64,000 bases of DNA, from NCBI RefSeq assembly GCF_014203795.1, contig NZ_JACHJU010000001.1, positions 4,526,001-4,590,000 of the forward strand, written 5' to 3'. A model generated the notes under the pieces. That model saw only the letters and a program-made list of their open reading frames with translations. It did not search any database and had not been told where the DNA came from. Of this stretch, positions 17,954-26,288 are shown one piece after another (the stretch's first letter is position 1; every line of letters begins with the position of its first letter). A program made the translations under genes and the position numbers. This DNA is from Streptosporangium album (GTDB lineage: Bacteria; Actinomycetota; Actinomycetes; Streptosporangiales; Streptosporangiaceae).

Positions 17954-20900
17954 CTACCGGAGCACCAGGAGCCGAGGCGTCAACGGGGCGAGTTCGACCG
18001 GCGACGGGTCGAGTCGTTCGCCGCTGAGCAGGTCTCGCAGTTCGAGCGGCTGGCGACCGTGGAGTCTGACCGTCACCACCTCAGCCTGCGCACCATAATT
18101 CGTCGCTCCAACCAGCCAGCGCCTGCCATCGCTCACCGGCCGCCACTCGACGGTCGTCGGCGCACCGCCGCCGGTACGCTCCAACGTCACCGCGGCCAAC
18201 CGCCTCCGCTGCGCCAGGTCGAGCACGGCGGCCCCGATGTCGGCCGGGCTCTCGGCCGGGAGGACAGTCGCGTCCCGGAGCACGGCCGTACGGTCACCAG
18301 CCGGATGGGCCTGGTTTCGCTCGTTGAACGTCAGGGCGTCGGCACCTGCGACGACGAGTTGGACCTTCCGGGCCAGGACCTGAAGACCCTGCAGGCAGGC
18401 GGCCGACAGATGCGTCGTCCCGGGCGCGATCACCAGCTTTACCCCGTCGGGGACCTGCTGCCGGGACAGGCTGGACTCGGTGACGAAATGCACCGGGATC
18501 CCGTTCATCAGCAGGGCCTTGTACACCTCGCGCACCGCGGCCAGGTGCTGCGACGAGTACACCGACGAGGTCCGCGAGTACACGATGCCGACGCCGGACC
18601 CGGCGCCTTGCAGCAGGGCCACCTCGGCGGCGAACCGGTTCAGGTCCAGGCTGGTCCGGCCGGCCGCGGCGATCACGTCCGGCCGGTGCAACATGCTGCC
18701 CGCCAGGTTGGACGCCACCTCGGTGGTCCGCGCCCACACCCAGAACGTGGTGGCAGAACGCCCGTGCAGGGCGCCCTGCCACAGGTCCGCCGCGACGTGG
18801 GCCGCCTCGACCTTCGAGTACGACGTGCTGCGGTCGGGGATCACGTGGTCCTCGGAGTCGAACACCGGAGTCCGGGCGATGCCGGCCTGGAGGTCGTAGA
18901 ACGCGAACTTGCCCAGGAAGCCGTCGACGCCCTGTCCCGGATAGTTCGACGCGTCATTGCCCGACAGCTGGGAGAAGGTGGCCCACTGCTCGGGATCGGG
19001 TCCCCACAACAGATAGTTGCGGTCCTTCAGGGTGCTGCCGACCATCTTGGAATGCACCGGGATGTCGGGGGCAATGCTGTGGATCACCTCGGCCATCCAC
19101 GCGTGCCACGACGCGAAGGCCCTGGTGTTGAAGGTGGTCCAGTCGTAGCACTGCACTGTCGGCTCGACCGCCCGTACGCCGGGGGCCGGCACCTCGTCGA
19201 AGGTTCGGTACGCGGTGCCGTACACCTTGTTGAGCTCGGCGATGTCGCGGTAATGCGCGGTGAGGTATTGCGCCCATCCGCGCTTGGTCGACGCGCTCGT
19301 CGTGTCGACGTAGCGGGGTTCGTTGCTGAGGATCAGGCTGTGCAGCGCCGGCGACTTCGCGATTTTGGGGATGATCGTGCGCAGGAACGCCTCGATCACT
19401 TCCCGCGCCAACGGGTGGTGGACGTCGTACCCGTTCTCGGCCAGCACGAGTTCGGGATGCTTCGCCGTCAAGAAGGCCGGGAAGTACTGCGGTGCCAGCA
19501 GCAGGCTCATGGCGATGTTCGCCTCGGCCGCCGCCTCGAGCCAGCGGACCGGGCCCCGGTCGATCGCGTACGTTGACACGGCGTACTCGCCGCTCGCGGC
19601 GACCGTCGCCGCATCGTCGAAGCCGGCGTTGCCGGCGATGTTCGCCGGATCCGCCCCATCGGCTCGCGTGATGGTCAGCTCGTCGATCCACAGTGCCCCG
19701 ACCGGGCCCTCACCGATGATCGAGAAGCGGTAGGTCGACACGTTGCCGGGGGTGAGAGTGAACTCGACCTGCTGCCAGTCGTAGGTGCCTTCCGGCGGGT
19801 AGTACCGGGTGGCCCAGGTGGCGGTCGGGATCGACACCGCACGGGCGGTGACGTCCTGTCCCTTGATCCATGCCCGGACCCGGTAGGTGGCTCCGGGCTC
19901 GACCGTCAGCAACTGGAAGAACTGGCGGTAGCTGTTCGGCTTCTTCGGACCGGCGAACGACACTCGCAAGGCGGCGACGGAGTCGTGTGAGACCGACGCG
20001 TCGCGGGCGAATGTCACCGCCGCGTCCCCGACGCCCGTCGTGCCCCAACCCGGGATCGCGTCCGCCGGCACGATCGCGCCTTGCGGCCCCATTTCGAGGG
20101 CGCAGGTGTTGAAGCCGAGATCGGCCAGCTTGGGGATGTCGCTGATCACCTCGGCCCAGCCCATCGGGCCGCTGAACACGACCGGTTGGCCGCTTTGGGT
20201 GGTTTTGCCGTCGGAGACCGTGCCGGTGAACAGCCAGTCGTCGCGGCCGATCGGCCCGGTGACGTAGCGCGGCACTCGCATCCCCGTCGCCGTCCCGGCG
20301 ACCAAGGATCGCAACCGGGTCAGGAGTCGTTCGGCCATGCCGGTCATGGCGACTGTGTTGTACGTGGCCCGCCACCTCTGGCCGGCTGTGACGTCGTCGC
20401 GGGTGTAGCCGACGAACTTCTCCAGGGTGGTTGCGTCGACGCGTTCGTAGTGGGTCGGGATCGCTCGGTCTTCGCACCGGGCCAACAGGTCTCGAGCCGT
20501 TTCGACCGATGCGGCGACCTTGGCGATCTCCTGCGCGATCGCCTCGGCGGACATTGTCACCCGGCCGGTCGCCGCCAGGTCGATGGTGGTGCCACCGGTC
20601 AGGTCCTTCACCGAGGCGGTGATCTCGAGCTCACCGGCCGTCGTCGCGGTGATCGGGATCGTGAGCTGGAGAGTGGTGTGAGCCGGGATGGTCGCGGGGG
20701 TGGTGTTGCCGTCGGGGCCGATCACCTCGACCCGGCGGTCGGCATCGTCCCAGTTCAGTACTAAGATCGCCGCCTTGACCTGGGCCCCCACCTCGACCTG
20801 GTCCTCGTCGAGGGTGATCCAGGCCTGGCACGCACCCGACTCGGGCAGCGCCGCGAGCCGGACGAACTCCTGCGCCGACTTGCCGGTGGCGATGCCGGGG

Positions 20901-21586
20901 CGCCACTGGATCCAGCCCCGCCGGTTCGCGCCGTCGTTGTCGTTGACGATCGCGTTGAACAGCACCGAGCCGCCGGGACCGGGAGCGCCGACGCCGGTCG
21001 AAGCCCACGGGAACGCTGCCAGGTAATGGGTCTGGGTGCCGTCGCGCCGAGCGGTCAGGGTGACGTCGCTGACCGGCGAGGTGACCGAACCGTCGCTGAA
21101 GCGGTAGACCTCGGGACCACTGTCGAGCAACGCGAGGCCGTACTCCGGACCGTACCCGCCGGTGCTGTCCCCGAAGGCGATCTGGAACCCGTCACCCTGC
21201 CACTGGTTGGTGCCGCCGATCGGCCGGTGGACGTTGTCGGTCACCGTCGCCGCGACGTACAGCCGTTCCGCGTCATAGCCGAGCGCGAGGTCGGCCGACA
21301 GGTCGTCCTCGCCGGCCCACCCGGTGATCGAAACCTGGTTGTCGCGGCTCGGCAGATGGGCGCCGAACGCGTCGGCGAGGGCTCCGGATCCGCTATCGAC
21401 GGGCGTTGTGGTGAGTTTGGTGAGCGGGAGGTGCGCGCCCCGTCCGAGTAATGCCGTGAGCTGTTCGCGGGTCAGGAGGGTTGTCTGCGGATCGGCGGCG
21501 GCCCACTGGGCGGTGACCACCGGAAGCATGGCGGCGGTGGCGGAGATGCCGACGCCACGGAGGAAGGTACGGCGGGAGATTGTCAC
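17954..21586 (-). CDS. Tat-exported GH42-like glycosidase with CBM9-like N-terminal domain
   Basis: 1210 residues. A GTG start at 21586 overlaps the upstream stop (GTGA). The N-terminus has a twin-arginine signal (SRRTFLRG, then a hydrophobic stretch ending AQWAAA). Residues about 50-220 form a CBM9-like domain (LYVAATVTDN, NQWQGDGFQIAF, IVNDNDGANRRGW). A jelly-roll carbohydrate-binding segment follows (YRVRAWIKG, WIDELTI), then a GH42-like TIM barrel with LILSNEPRYVD as the acid/base region, and a C-terminal part resembling the GH42 trimerisation domain (VGIVYSRTSSVYSSQHL). Clan GH-A beta-galactosidase-type activity is the best guess; the linkage is unknown. The stop codon lies directly at the repeat junction, which marks the cassette's left edge. 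Confidence 0.8.
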   Translation of the reverse strand: MTISRRTFLRGVGISATAAMLPVVTAQWAAADPQTTLLTREQLTALLGRGAHLPLTKLTTTPVDSGSGALADAFGAHLPSRDNQVSITGWAGEDDLSADLALGYDAERLYVAATVTDNVHRPIGGTNQWQGDGFQIAFGDSTGGYGPEYGLALLDSGPEVYRFSDGSVTSPVSDVTLTARRDGTQTHYLAAFPWASTGVGAPGPGGSVLFNAIVNDNDGANRRGWIQWRPGIATGKSAQEFVRLAALPESGACQAWITLDEDQVEVGAQVKAAILVLNWDDADRRVEVIGPDGNTTPATIPAHTTLQLTIPITATTAGELEITASVKDLTGGTTIDLAATGRVTMSAEAIAQEIAKVAASVETARDLLARCEDRAIPTHYERVDATTLEKFVGYTRDDVTAGQRWRATYNTVAMTGMAERLLTRLRSLVAGTATGMRVPRYVTGPIGRDDWLFTGTVSDGKTTQSGQPVVFSGPMGWAEVISDIPKLADLGFNTCALEMGPQGAIVPADAIPGWGTTGVGDAAVTFARDASVSHDSVAALRVSFAGPKKPNSYRQFFQLLTVEPGATYRVRAWIKGQDVTARAVSIPTATWATRYYPPEGTYDWQQVEFTLTPGNVSTYRFSIIGEGPVGALWIDELTITRADGADPANIAGNAGFDDAATVAASGEYAVSTYAIDRGPVRWLEAAAEANIAMSLLLAPQYFPAFLTAKHPELVLAENGYDVHHPLAREVIEAFLRTIIPKIAKSPALHSLILSNEPRYVDTTSASTKRGWAQYLTAHYRDIAELNKVYGTAYRTFDEVPAPGVRAVEPTVQCYDWTTFNTRAFASWHAWMAEVIHSIAPDIPVHSKMVGSTLKDRNYLLWGPDPEQWATFSQLSGNDASNYPGQGVDGFLGKFAFYDLQAGIARTPVFDSEDHVIPDRSTSYSKVEAAHVAADLWQGALHGRSATTFWVWARTTEVASNLAGSMLHRPDVIAAAGRTSLDLNRFAAEVALLQGAGSGVGIVYSRTSSVYSSQHLAAVREVYKALLMNGIPVHFVTESSLSRQQVPDGVKLVIAPGTTHLSAACLQGLQVLARKVQLVVAGADALTFNERNQAHPAGDRTAVLRDATVLPAESPADIGAAVLDLAQRRRLAAVTLERTGGGAPTTVEWRPVSDGRRWLVGATNYGAQAEVVTVRLHGRQPLELRDLLSGERLDPSPVELAPLTPRLLVLR

Positions 21587-23073
21587 AGAGAGACCTCGAG
21601 ATAGCAGGTGCGGATGGTTGATGCGGCGTTGTACGAAGCGGCGACCGACCCGGGCTCGTCGGCCAACGCGACGGTGACCGCATTGCCGGCGAGGGCCAGC
21701 GGCGTGCGCTGACCGGTCAGGTCCACCCGGTCCGCGCCGGCCGTGGGCGGCAGCGTCGCCAGGGTGACGGTGACGTTCGTGCCGGCCCAGCTGGCCGGGG
21801 TGTGGATGGCGATGATGATCTTGATGCCGCCGACCAGGAACCCTTCGATAGAACCGGAAGCCCAGTCCCGGGCCGTCGTCAGTCCGGCGTCGTTGGTGTG
21901 GTCGTCGTAGGTTTCGGGCACCACGCCGCCGAAGAGATCCGCGATGGTGCTGAGGCAGACGCCGTGGGAGGTGAGCGAACCGTCGGCCTTGCGGAGGTAT
22001 CGACCGGCGTCGGTCGCCGGCGCCGAAGCGGGCGCCTGCCACGCGTACCAGAGAAGTTTGAACCCGTCGGGCAGCTGCGCGAGGCCGCGCGTGATCGCCC
22101 AGTGCAGGAGTCCGGGGTACACCAGGGCGGCCGCCGCCGGGCTGGTCGAGTAGCCGATCTCGGTCTGCCAGATCGGTAGCGACGACCCCAGCGCGGCGAC
22201 GCACGCGACGCGCAGCGACTCCAGGTCGGACGGCTTGTAGTAGTGCACGTCGAGCACGTCGACGCTGGACCACGCGTTCGTCTCGTTCAGGAGCGCGGTG
22301 AACCGCGCGATCGCCGCCGGCGAGGGCCAGCCGCCGTAGACGACCTTGCCACCATGGTTGCGGATCGCCGTTGACGCCGGCTTGTGTATCTGGTCGATGT
22401 ACTCGTACGGGCTGCCGTACCAGAACCCCGCCGACCAGTAGGCCTCGTTCCACACCTGGAAGTACTCGACGCCGTAGGTGCTGCGGAGGATCGTCACCAC
22501 GTGGTCGACGAACGCGAGCCATCTCGCCGGATCCGCCGGCGGCGTCTTGTCCTTGGGCAGCACCAGGTCCTCGTCCTGGAGGACCTCGCCGGTGCTGATC
22601 CGGGTTCGGGTCACCCGGCGCGACCAACCCGATCCGGCGTCGGCCTGGGCCGCACCGACCGCGTACTGCACGTCCCAATGCGACCATCCGTACGCGGTCG
22701 TCCGCGCGGCCCACGGAGCGGAGTAGGCCAGCACCGGGAGCAGGGTTACGCCGTTCGCCGCGGCGGCGGCGAACCGGGTGCCGAATGCGTGGATGGCGCT
22801 GTCGTCGTACGTCCCCCGGGTCGATTCGACCGCGGCCCAGAGTATGTCGCTGCGATCCCATGACATCCCCGCCAGCGCGCCGATGCTGGGGCCGGCGGCG
22901 GCGTGGTTGGTCCCGAGCAGTGTCCCCAGCGGCATCGGTGTCACGGCCGCGCTCGCGGGTCGCGCCGGTCCGGGGAGCCCGAGTACGGCGGTGGCCATCC
23001 CGAGACCTGCGCCCGCGAGGACGGCACGCCGGGGCACGGCGTGAGGAACGTTCGAGTGGGGGGCTGCGGTCAC
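21583..23073 (-). CDS. Tat-exported clan-A glycoside hydrolase (GH39-like)
   Basis: 496 residues from the GTG at 23073, which follows a GAAGGAG ribosome site; an upstream ATG would add a weak 20-residue leader. The N-terminus has a twin-arginine signal, VPRRAVLAGAGLGMA, and a cleavage-like PASAA. The body is a TIM barrel with the acid/base motif FQVWNEAYW (NE pair) and the likely nucleophile in LPIWQTEIGYS, the arrangement seen in GH39, GH5 and related clan-A families; it ends in a small beta-domain (VTVTLATLPPT). The exact family cannot be fixed by eye. It is translationally coupled to the GH42-like gene and both should be secreted, so they probably act together on a polymer outside the cell. 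Confidence 0.75.
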   Translation of the reverse strand: MTAAPHSNVPHAVPRRAVLAGAGLGMATAVLGLPGPARPASAAVTPMPLGTLLGTNHAAAGPSIGALAGMSWDRSDILWAAVESTRGTYDDSAIHAFGTRFAAAAANGVTLLPVLAYSAPWAARTTAYGWSHWDVQYAVGAAQADAGSGWSRRVTRTRISTGEVLQDEDLVLPKDKTPPADPARWLAFVDHVVTILRSTYGVEYFQVWNEAYWSAGFWYGSPYEYIDQIHKPASTAIRNHGGKVVYGGWPSPAAIARFTALLNETNAWSSVDVLDVHYYKPSDLESLRVACVAALGSSLPIWQTEIGYSTSPAAAALVYPGLLHWAITRGLAQLPDGFKLLWYAWQAPASAPATDAGRYLRKADGSLTSHGVCLSTIADLFGGVVPETYDDHTNDAGLTTARDWASGSIEGFLVGGIKIIIAIHTPASWAGTNVTVTLATLPPTAGADRVDLTGQRTPLALAGNAVTVALADEPGSVAASYNAASTIRTCYLEVSL

Positions 23074-23133
23074 GGGTTCTCCTTCGAACGGCGGCGACGT
23101 AGACACGATCAAGTCACGGGTAACTAACTCCAT

Positions 23134-23464
23134 CTTCCGGATTAAGCGGAGATTAGAGATCTGAACCGCCTCTCGTCAACGGACGCCGCGCGGCTCGCTT
23201 CGCTCCGCAACCGTTGGCCGGCGCCTCGGCTGGCGGGCGGCAGAGCACGGCTGGGAAATACTCTCTCGAAGCTGTCGAAAAGCTCCGGGCCGTACGAAGC
23301 GAGGGTGAAAGGTCGCCAAACCAGTGGGTGCGGCGACGTTAGGCGGGGCTGCTTTGGCGGTAATGCGCGCGGAGGTCTGTTCGCCGAGTAGCACGTAGCG
23401 GCCGAGGCCGGCCAGATGCTGGTGGCGGCTCTTGGCCCGCCGTCTTCATTTCTCGGCCGCTACG
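23134..23464. other. Intergenic region upstream of the cassette glycosidases; possible transposase debris
   Basis: About 330 bases between the Tat-exported hydrolases and the IS701-type element. The part nearest the hydrolase start is AT-rich and should hold its promoter (TTCCGGATTAAG region), though no clean palindrome was found. A minus-strand frame at 23176-23394 (LLGEQTSARITAK) may be the tail of a lost transposase, but I cannot name a family. Confidence 0.4.
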
Positions 23465-23468
23465 CTAG

Positions 23469-24919
23469 TAGTACTTCGTTAGATTGTCGATCACCTAGCG
23501 TGATCATTTTGAGAAGTCACTTCGGGATCATGTTGTCGTGACACCTGACGAGATGGCGCCGGTGCGCCCGCGGCTTGAGAAGTTTGCAGATCAGATGCTG
23601 CGGAGGGTGCTTCGTCGCCGTGATCAACTCGCCACCGGCGAGTTGTATCTGCGGGGGCTGATGCTGGACGGGCGGCGCAAGTCGATGGATCCGATGGCGG
23701 AGCGTCTGGGAGTTGACACCCAGCGGTTACAGCAATTCATGGCCGACTCGACCTGGGACTACGAACCGGTCCGGGAAAACCTCACACATTGGGCGCTGGA
23801 ACGGATCGGTCCGCAGGCGGTCGTCATCGACGATGTCGGCTTCCCCAAGGACGGCCCGAATTCTCCGGGAGTGGCCCGGATGTATTCCGGGACGCTGGGC
23901 AAGACCGGAAACTGCCAGATCGGCGTCAGCGCACATCTGGTCACCGATCATGCCTCGTCCGCGGTCAATTGGCGGCTGTTCATCCCCGAGTCGTGGGACC
24001 CGGCCAAGATCGAGGATCCGGTTCAGGCGGAAACGGTCCACAAGCGCCGCGACCGGTGCAAGATCCCTCAGGACGTCGGTCACCAGGAGAAGTGGCGACT
24101 GGCGTTAAACATGATCGACCAGATGTACGACGAGTGGGGAGTCGGCACCGATCTTCCGGTGGTCTTTGACTCCGGTTATGGCGATTGCACCGCTTTCCGG
24201 CTGGGACTGGAGGACCGCGGCCTGTCTTACGTGGCGGCCGTCTCCGATGATCTGTCGGCCTACCCCGGAGATGCGGTGCCTGAACTGCCGGAATACAGCG
24301 GCAAGGGGCGCCCGCCGAGACCACGCTATCCAGGCAAGCCATCGAATCTGCGCAATCTCGCATTGGCGGCAGGGCGGGCGAATCTGCGGCGGGTGACCTG
24401 GCGGCAAGGCACAAGGAAGACCAGCGGTAATCCAGGCGCGAAAATGCGATCACGCTTCATGGCTCTACCGGTTCTCTTGGCCAACAAAGACATCCCCCGC
24501 AACCCCGACGGCAGCCTGCCTGCGCGTTTGCTGCTGGTGGAATGGCCGGCAGGCGAATCCGAACCCACCGATTACTGGATCACCAATCTCCCCGCCGAGA
24601 CTCCGCTGCGCGAACTCGTCCGGCTCGCCAAGATCCGCTGGCGGATCGAGCATGACTACCGGGAGCTCAATACCGGTCTTGGCCTCAAGCATTTTGAGGG
24701 GCGGAGCTTCTTCGGCTGGCACCGCCACGTCACCCTGGCCGCATTAGCGCAGGCATTCTGTACCGAACTACGGCTAGACCCAAAAGTCCCTGCGCCGGCC
24801 TGACCTTGTATGAGGTTCTCGGCGAACTCCAGGCTTTACTCGCCACCTGGACCGGCGCTTGCCACGTATGCCATCAAATGTACGCGCCCCATAACACTTC
24901 GTAACTTAACGAAGTACTA
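23469..24919 (+). mobile_element. Complete IS701-family insertion sequence
   Basis: About 1.45 kb. Terminal inverted repeats TAGTACTTCGTTA (left, from 23469) and its inverse (right, ending 24919) are identical over 13 bases, and both ends are flanked by CTAG (23465-23468 and 24920-24923). A 4-bp CTAG target duplication is characteristic of IS701-type insertion. The right end also contains an inner hairpin, ACTTCGT/ACGAAGT. The transposase is intact, so the insertion looks recent. Confidence 0.88.
23538..24803 (+). CDS. IS701-family DDE transposase
   Basis: 421 residues from the GTG at 23538, a normal length for the family. The catalytic region is recognisable: first Asp in AVVIDDVGFPKDG, then GVARMYSGTLGKTGNCQIGVS, a second Asp in PVVFDSGYGD, and the closing IRWRIEHDYRELNTGLGLKHFEGRSF that carries the Glu and the family's Y-2-RELK-like motif, with WHRHVTLAALA after it. 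No frameshift or internal stop was seen. Together with intact ends and target duplication, the copy is probably still mobile or was until recently. Its codon usage is slightly less GC-rich than the neighbouring genes, as expected for mobile DNA. Confidence 0.92.
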   Translation: MTPDEMAPVRPRLEKFADQMLRRVLRRRDQLATGELYLRGLMLDGRRKSMDPMAERLGVDTQRLQQFMADSTWDYEPVRENLTHWALERIGPQAVVIDDVGFPKDGPNSPGVARMYSGTLGKTGNCQIGVSAHLVTDHASSAVNWRLFIPESWDPAKIEDPVQAETVHKRRDRCKIPQDVGHQEKWRLALNMIDQMYDEWGVGTDLPVVFDSGYGDCTAFRLGLEDRGLSYVAAVSDDLSAYPGDAVPELPEYSGKGRPPRPRYPGKPSNLRNLALAAGRANLRRVTWRQGTRKTSGNPGAKMRSRFMALPVLLANKDIPRNPDGSLPARLLLVEWPAGESEPTDYWITNLPAETPLRELVRLAKIRWRIEHDYRELNTGLGLKHFEGRSFFGWHRHVTLAALAQAFCTELRLDPKVPAPA

Positions 24920-24953
24920 CTAGTGACCAGGTCAAACTCGTACACCACCCATG

Positions 24954-25034
24954 ACCTCGCTCGTACCGTTCGGCTGGGGCGACGGCGGCGGGCCGCGACG
25001 AGCACCTGCTGCGCGAGGCCGAGCTGTGGGCCGC
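24954..25034 (+). pseudogene. Remnant of a second GH38 alpha-mannosidase gene
   Basis: Two short blocks match the intact GH38 gene. TSLVPFGWGDGGG (compare 16181-16222) is followed directly by EHLLREAELWAA (compare 16429-16465), with the intervening 200 bases and the whole C-terminal half deleted. The nucleotide match is high but not identical, so this is a paralogue relic rather than a fresh copy. It abuts the lacI stop codon in the same convergent arrangement as the intact GH38 and the left lacI fragment. Confidence 0.8.
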
Positions 25035-25035
25035 T

Positions 25036-26070
25036 TCAGAGCAGCTGGTCGATGAACTCCAGGAGGGTGGTCAGGTCGGCGGATGCCTGACCACCCGCCG
25101 TCGTGCGGCCGACGAAGAGCTTCGGCGCGGAGTCGCCCGCCGTGTCCGGCGAGATCAGGTGCTGTGCCGCCGCGTTGCCGAGCGCGGGCAGGTTGGGGTC
25201 GATGCTCGTGAGGAACCCTGATCGGCGTTCCGGCGGGTCCATGGAGAAGTGGTCGTGGCCCACGAGCGCCACGTCCTCGGGGATCCGCATGCCGTGGGCG
25301 CGCAGGCCGACGTAGGCGCCGTAGGCGATGAAGTCGTTGGCGCAGAAGATCGCGTCGAACTCGGTGCCCGCCTCGATCAGCTGGTTGACCGCCTGGAGAC
25401 CCCAGGCCTTGGACCAGTCGCCGTAGAGCGGCTCCACCGGCTGCCCCGCGGCGGCGAGGGTCTCCACGAAACCACGCGTGCGCAGCTCGGCGCCCCGCTC
25501 GCTGCCCTCCGCGATGTGCGCGATCTTCGTCCTGCCGAGCGACAGCAGGTGCTCGGCGGCGAGCCGCCCGGCACCGTGGTCGTCGGGCAGGAACGACGCG
25601 TCGGCGGGATTGTCGGACTCGCAGAAGGCGTAGGCGACGGGGCAGGACAACCTGTCAGAGATGGACGGGTAGAGACCCGACGGCCCGGAGCCGATGACCA
25701 GCACGGCGTCGACGTGGCGCGCTTCGAGCGCGCGGACGAACTGCGATCGCCGCTGGTCGCTCTCGGCGGCGTCGCACACGAGCGTGGCCAGGCCGCCCGC
25801 GGCCAGCCTGCGCTCCGCGCCGCGCAGCACCATGCTGCTGAAGATCTCCGAGGCGTCCTCGATGATGATCCCGACCAGCTCGCTCCGCCCTCGGGCGAAG
25901 GACTTGGCCAGCGCGTTGGGCTGGAAGTCGAGCCGCTCCACGGCGTCGAGGATGCGCCTGCGGGTCTCCTCGGAGGCGCGTCCGGTGTTGCTGAGCACCT
26001 TCGACACCAGCGACACCGAGACCCCGGCGGCTGCGGCGACATCCGCGAGAGTAGCGGCCTTGCGCGCCAT
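25036..26070 (-). CDS. LacI-family transcriptional repressor
   Basis: 344 residues from the ATG at 26070 (MARKAATLADVAAAAGVSVS). The N-terminal LacI headpiece is complete: VSLVSKVLSNTGRASEETR and the hinge helix NALAKSFARGRS. The periplasmic-binding-protein-like core follows (VGIIIEDASEIFSSMVLRGAE, FCANDFIAYGAYVGLRAHG, VALVGHDHF). A longer ATG-initiated frame to 26130 would put 20 extra residues in front of the headpiece and run over the candidate operator. It is divergent from the sugar ABC importer operon, with a promoter and an 18-bp palindromic operator between them, so it most likely represses the importer and secreted glycosidases and is induced by an imported saccharide. Confidence 0.93.
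   Translation of the reverse strand: MARKAATLADVAAAAGVSVSLVSKVLSNTGRASEETRRRILDAVERLDFQPNALAKSFARGRSELVGIIIEDASEIFSSMVLRGAERRLAAGGLATLVCDAAESDQRRSQFVRALEARHVDAVLVIGSGPSGLYPSISDRLSCPVAYAFCESDNPADASFLPDDHGAGRLAAEHLLSLGRTKIAHIAEGSERGAELRTRGFVETLAAAGQPVEPLYGDWSKAWGLQAVNQLIEAGTEFDAIFCANDFIAYGAYVGLRAHGMRIPEDVALVGHDHFSMDPPERRSGFLTSIDPNLPALGNAAAQHLISPDTAGDSAPKLFVGRTTAGGQASADLTTLLEFIDQLL
25038..25173. repeat. 136-bp direct repeat, right copy (3' end of intact lacI)
   Basis: Right-hand partner of 17817-17952, with two substitutions. Here it is the natural 3' end of the intact lacI gene, preceded by the GH38 remnant. Confidence 0.9.
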
Positions 26071-26106
26071 GAGTTCCTTTCCATCTCGGTGATAACAGGT
26101 TAAATC

Positions 26107-26176
26107 AACGTTTCTCCGGATACTTGACAAAGTAGCAGGATCGGCAAGACCATGACGATGGTCAAACGGTTGACCA
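26107..26176 (+). promoter_or_regulatory. Importer promoter with LacI-type operator
   Basis: TTGACA at 26124-26129 and GACCAT at 26148-26153 form a -35/-10 pair with an 18-base spacer. Directly downstream, TGGTCAAACGGTTGACCA at 26159-26176 is a palindrome with one mismatched pair and a central CG, the hallmark of LacI/GalR operators. An AACGTT core at 26107-26112 may be a second half-site nearer lacI. Occupancy at the start point would block importer transcription. Confidence 0.65.
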
Positions 26177-26288
26177 CCGCCACGAAACTCGCCGGCACGC
26201 CACTGCTGACCGCGTGAGCGCCGCGGTCACGACACCGCCCGAGCGTGACCGCCGTTTGCCGCACCATGCCCGCAAAAAGGGGTTCGTC

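Noticed and set aside
21587-22861. Upstream extension of the GH42-like gene to a 1635-residue frame
   Set aside because: The twin-arginine signal begins at the GTG at 21586; the extension overlaps the real GH39-like gene in another frame.
23176-23394. 72-residue minus-strand frame as a transposase fragment
   Set aside because: Some resemblance to transposase tails, but no motif strong enough to call.
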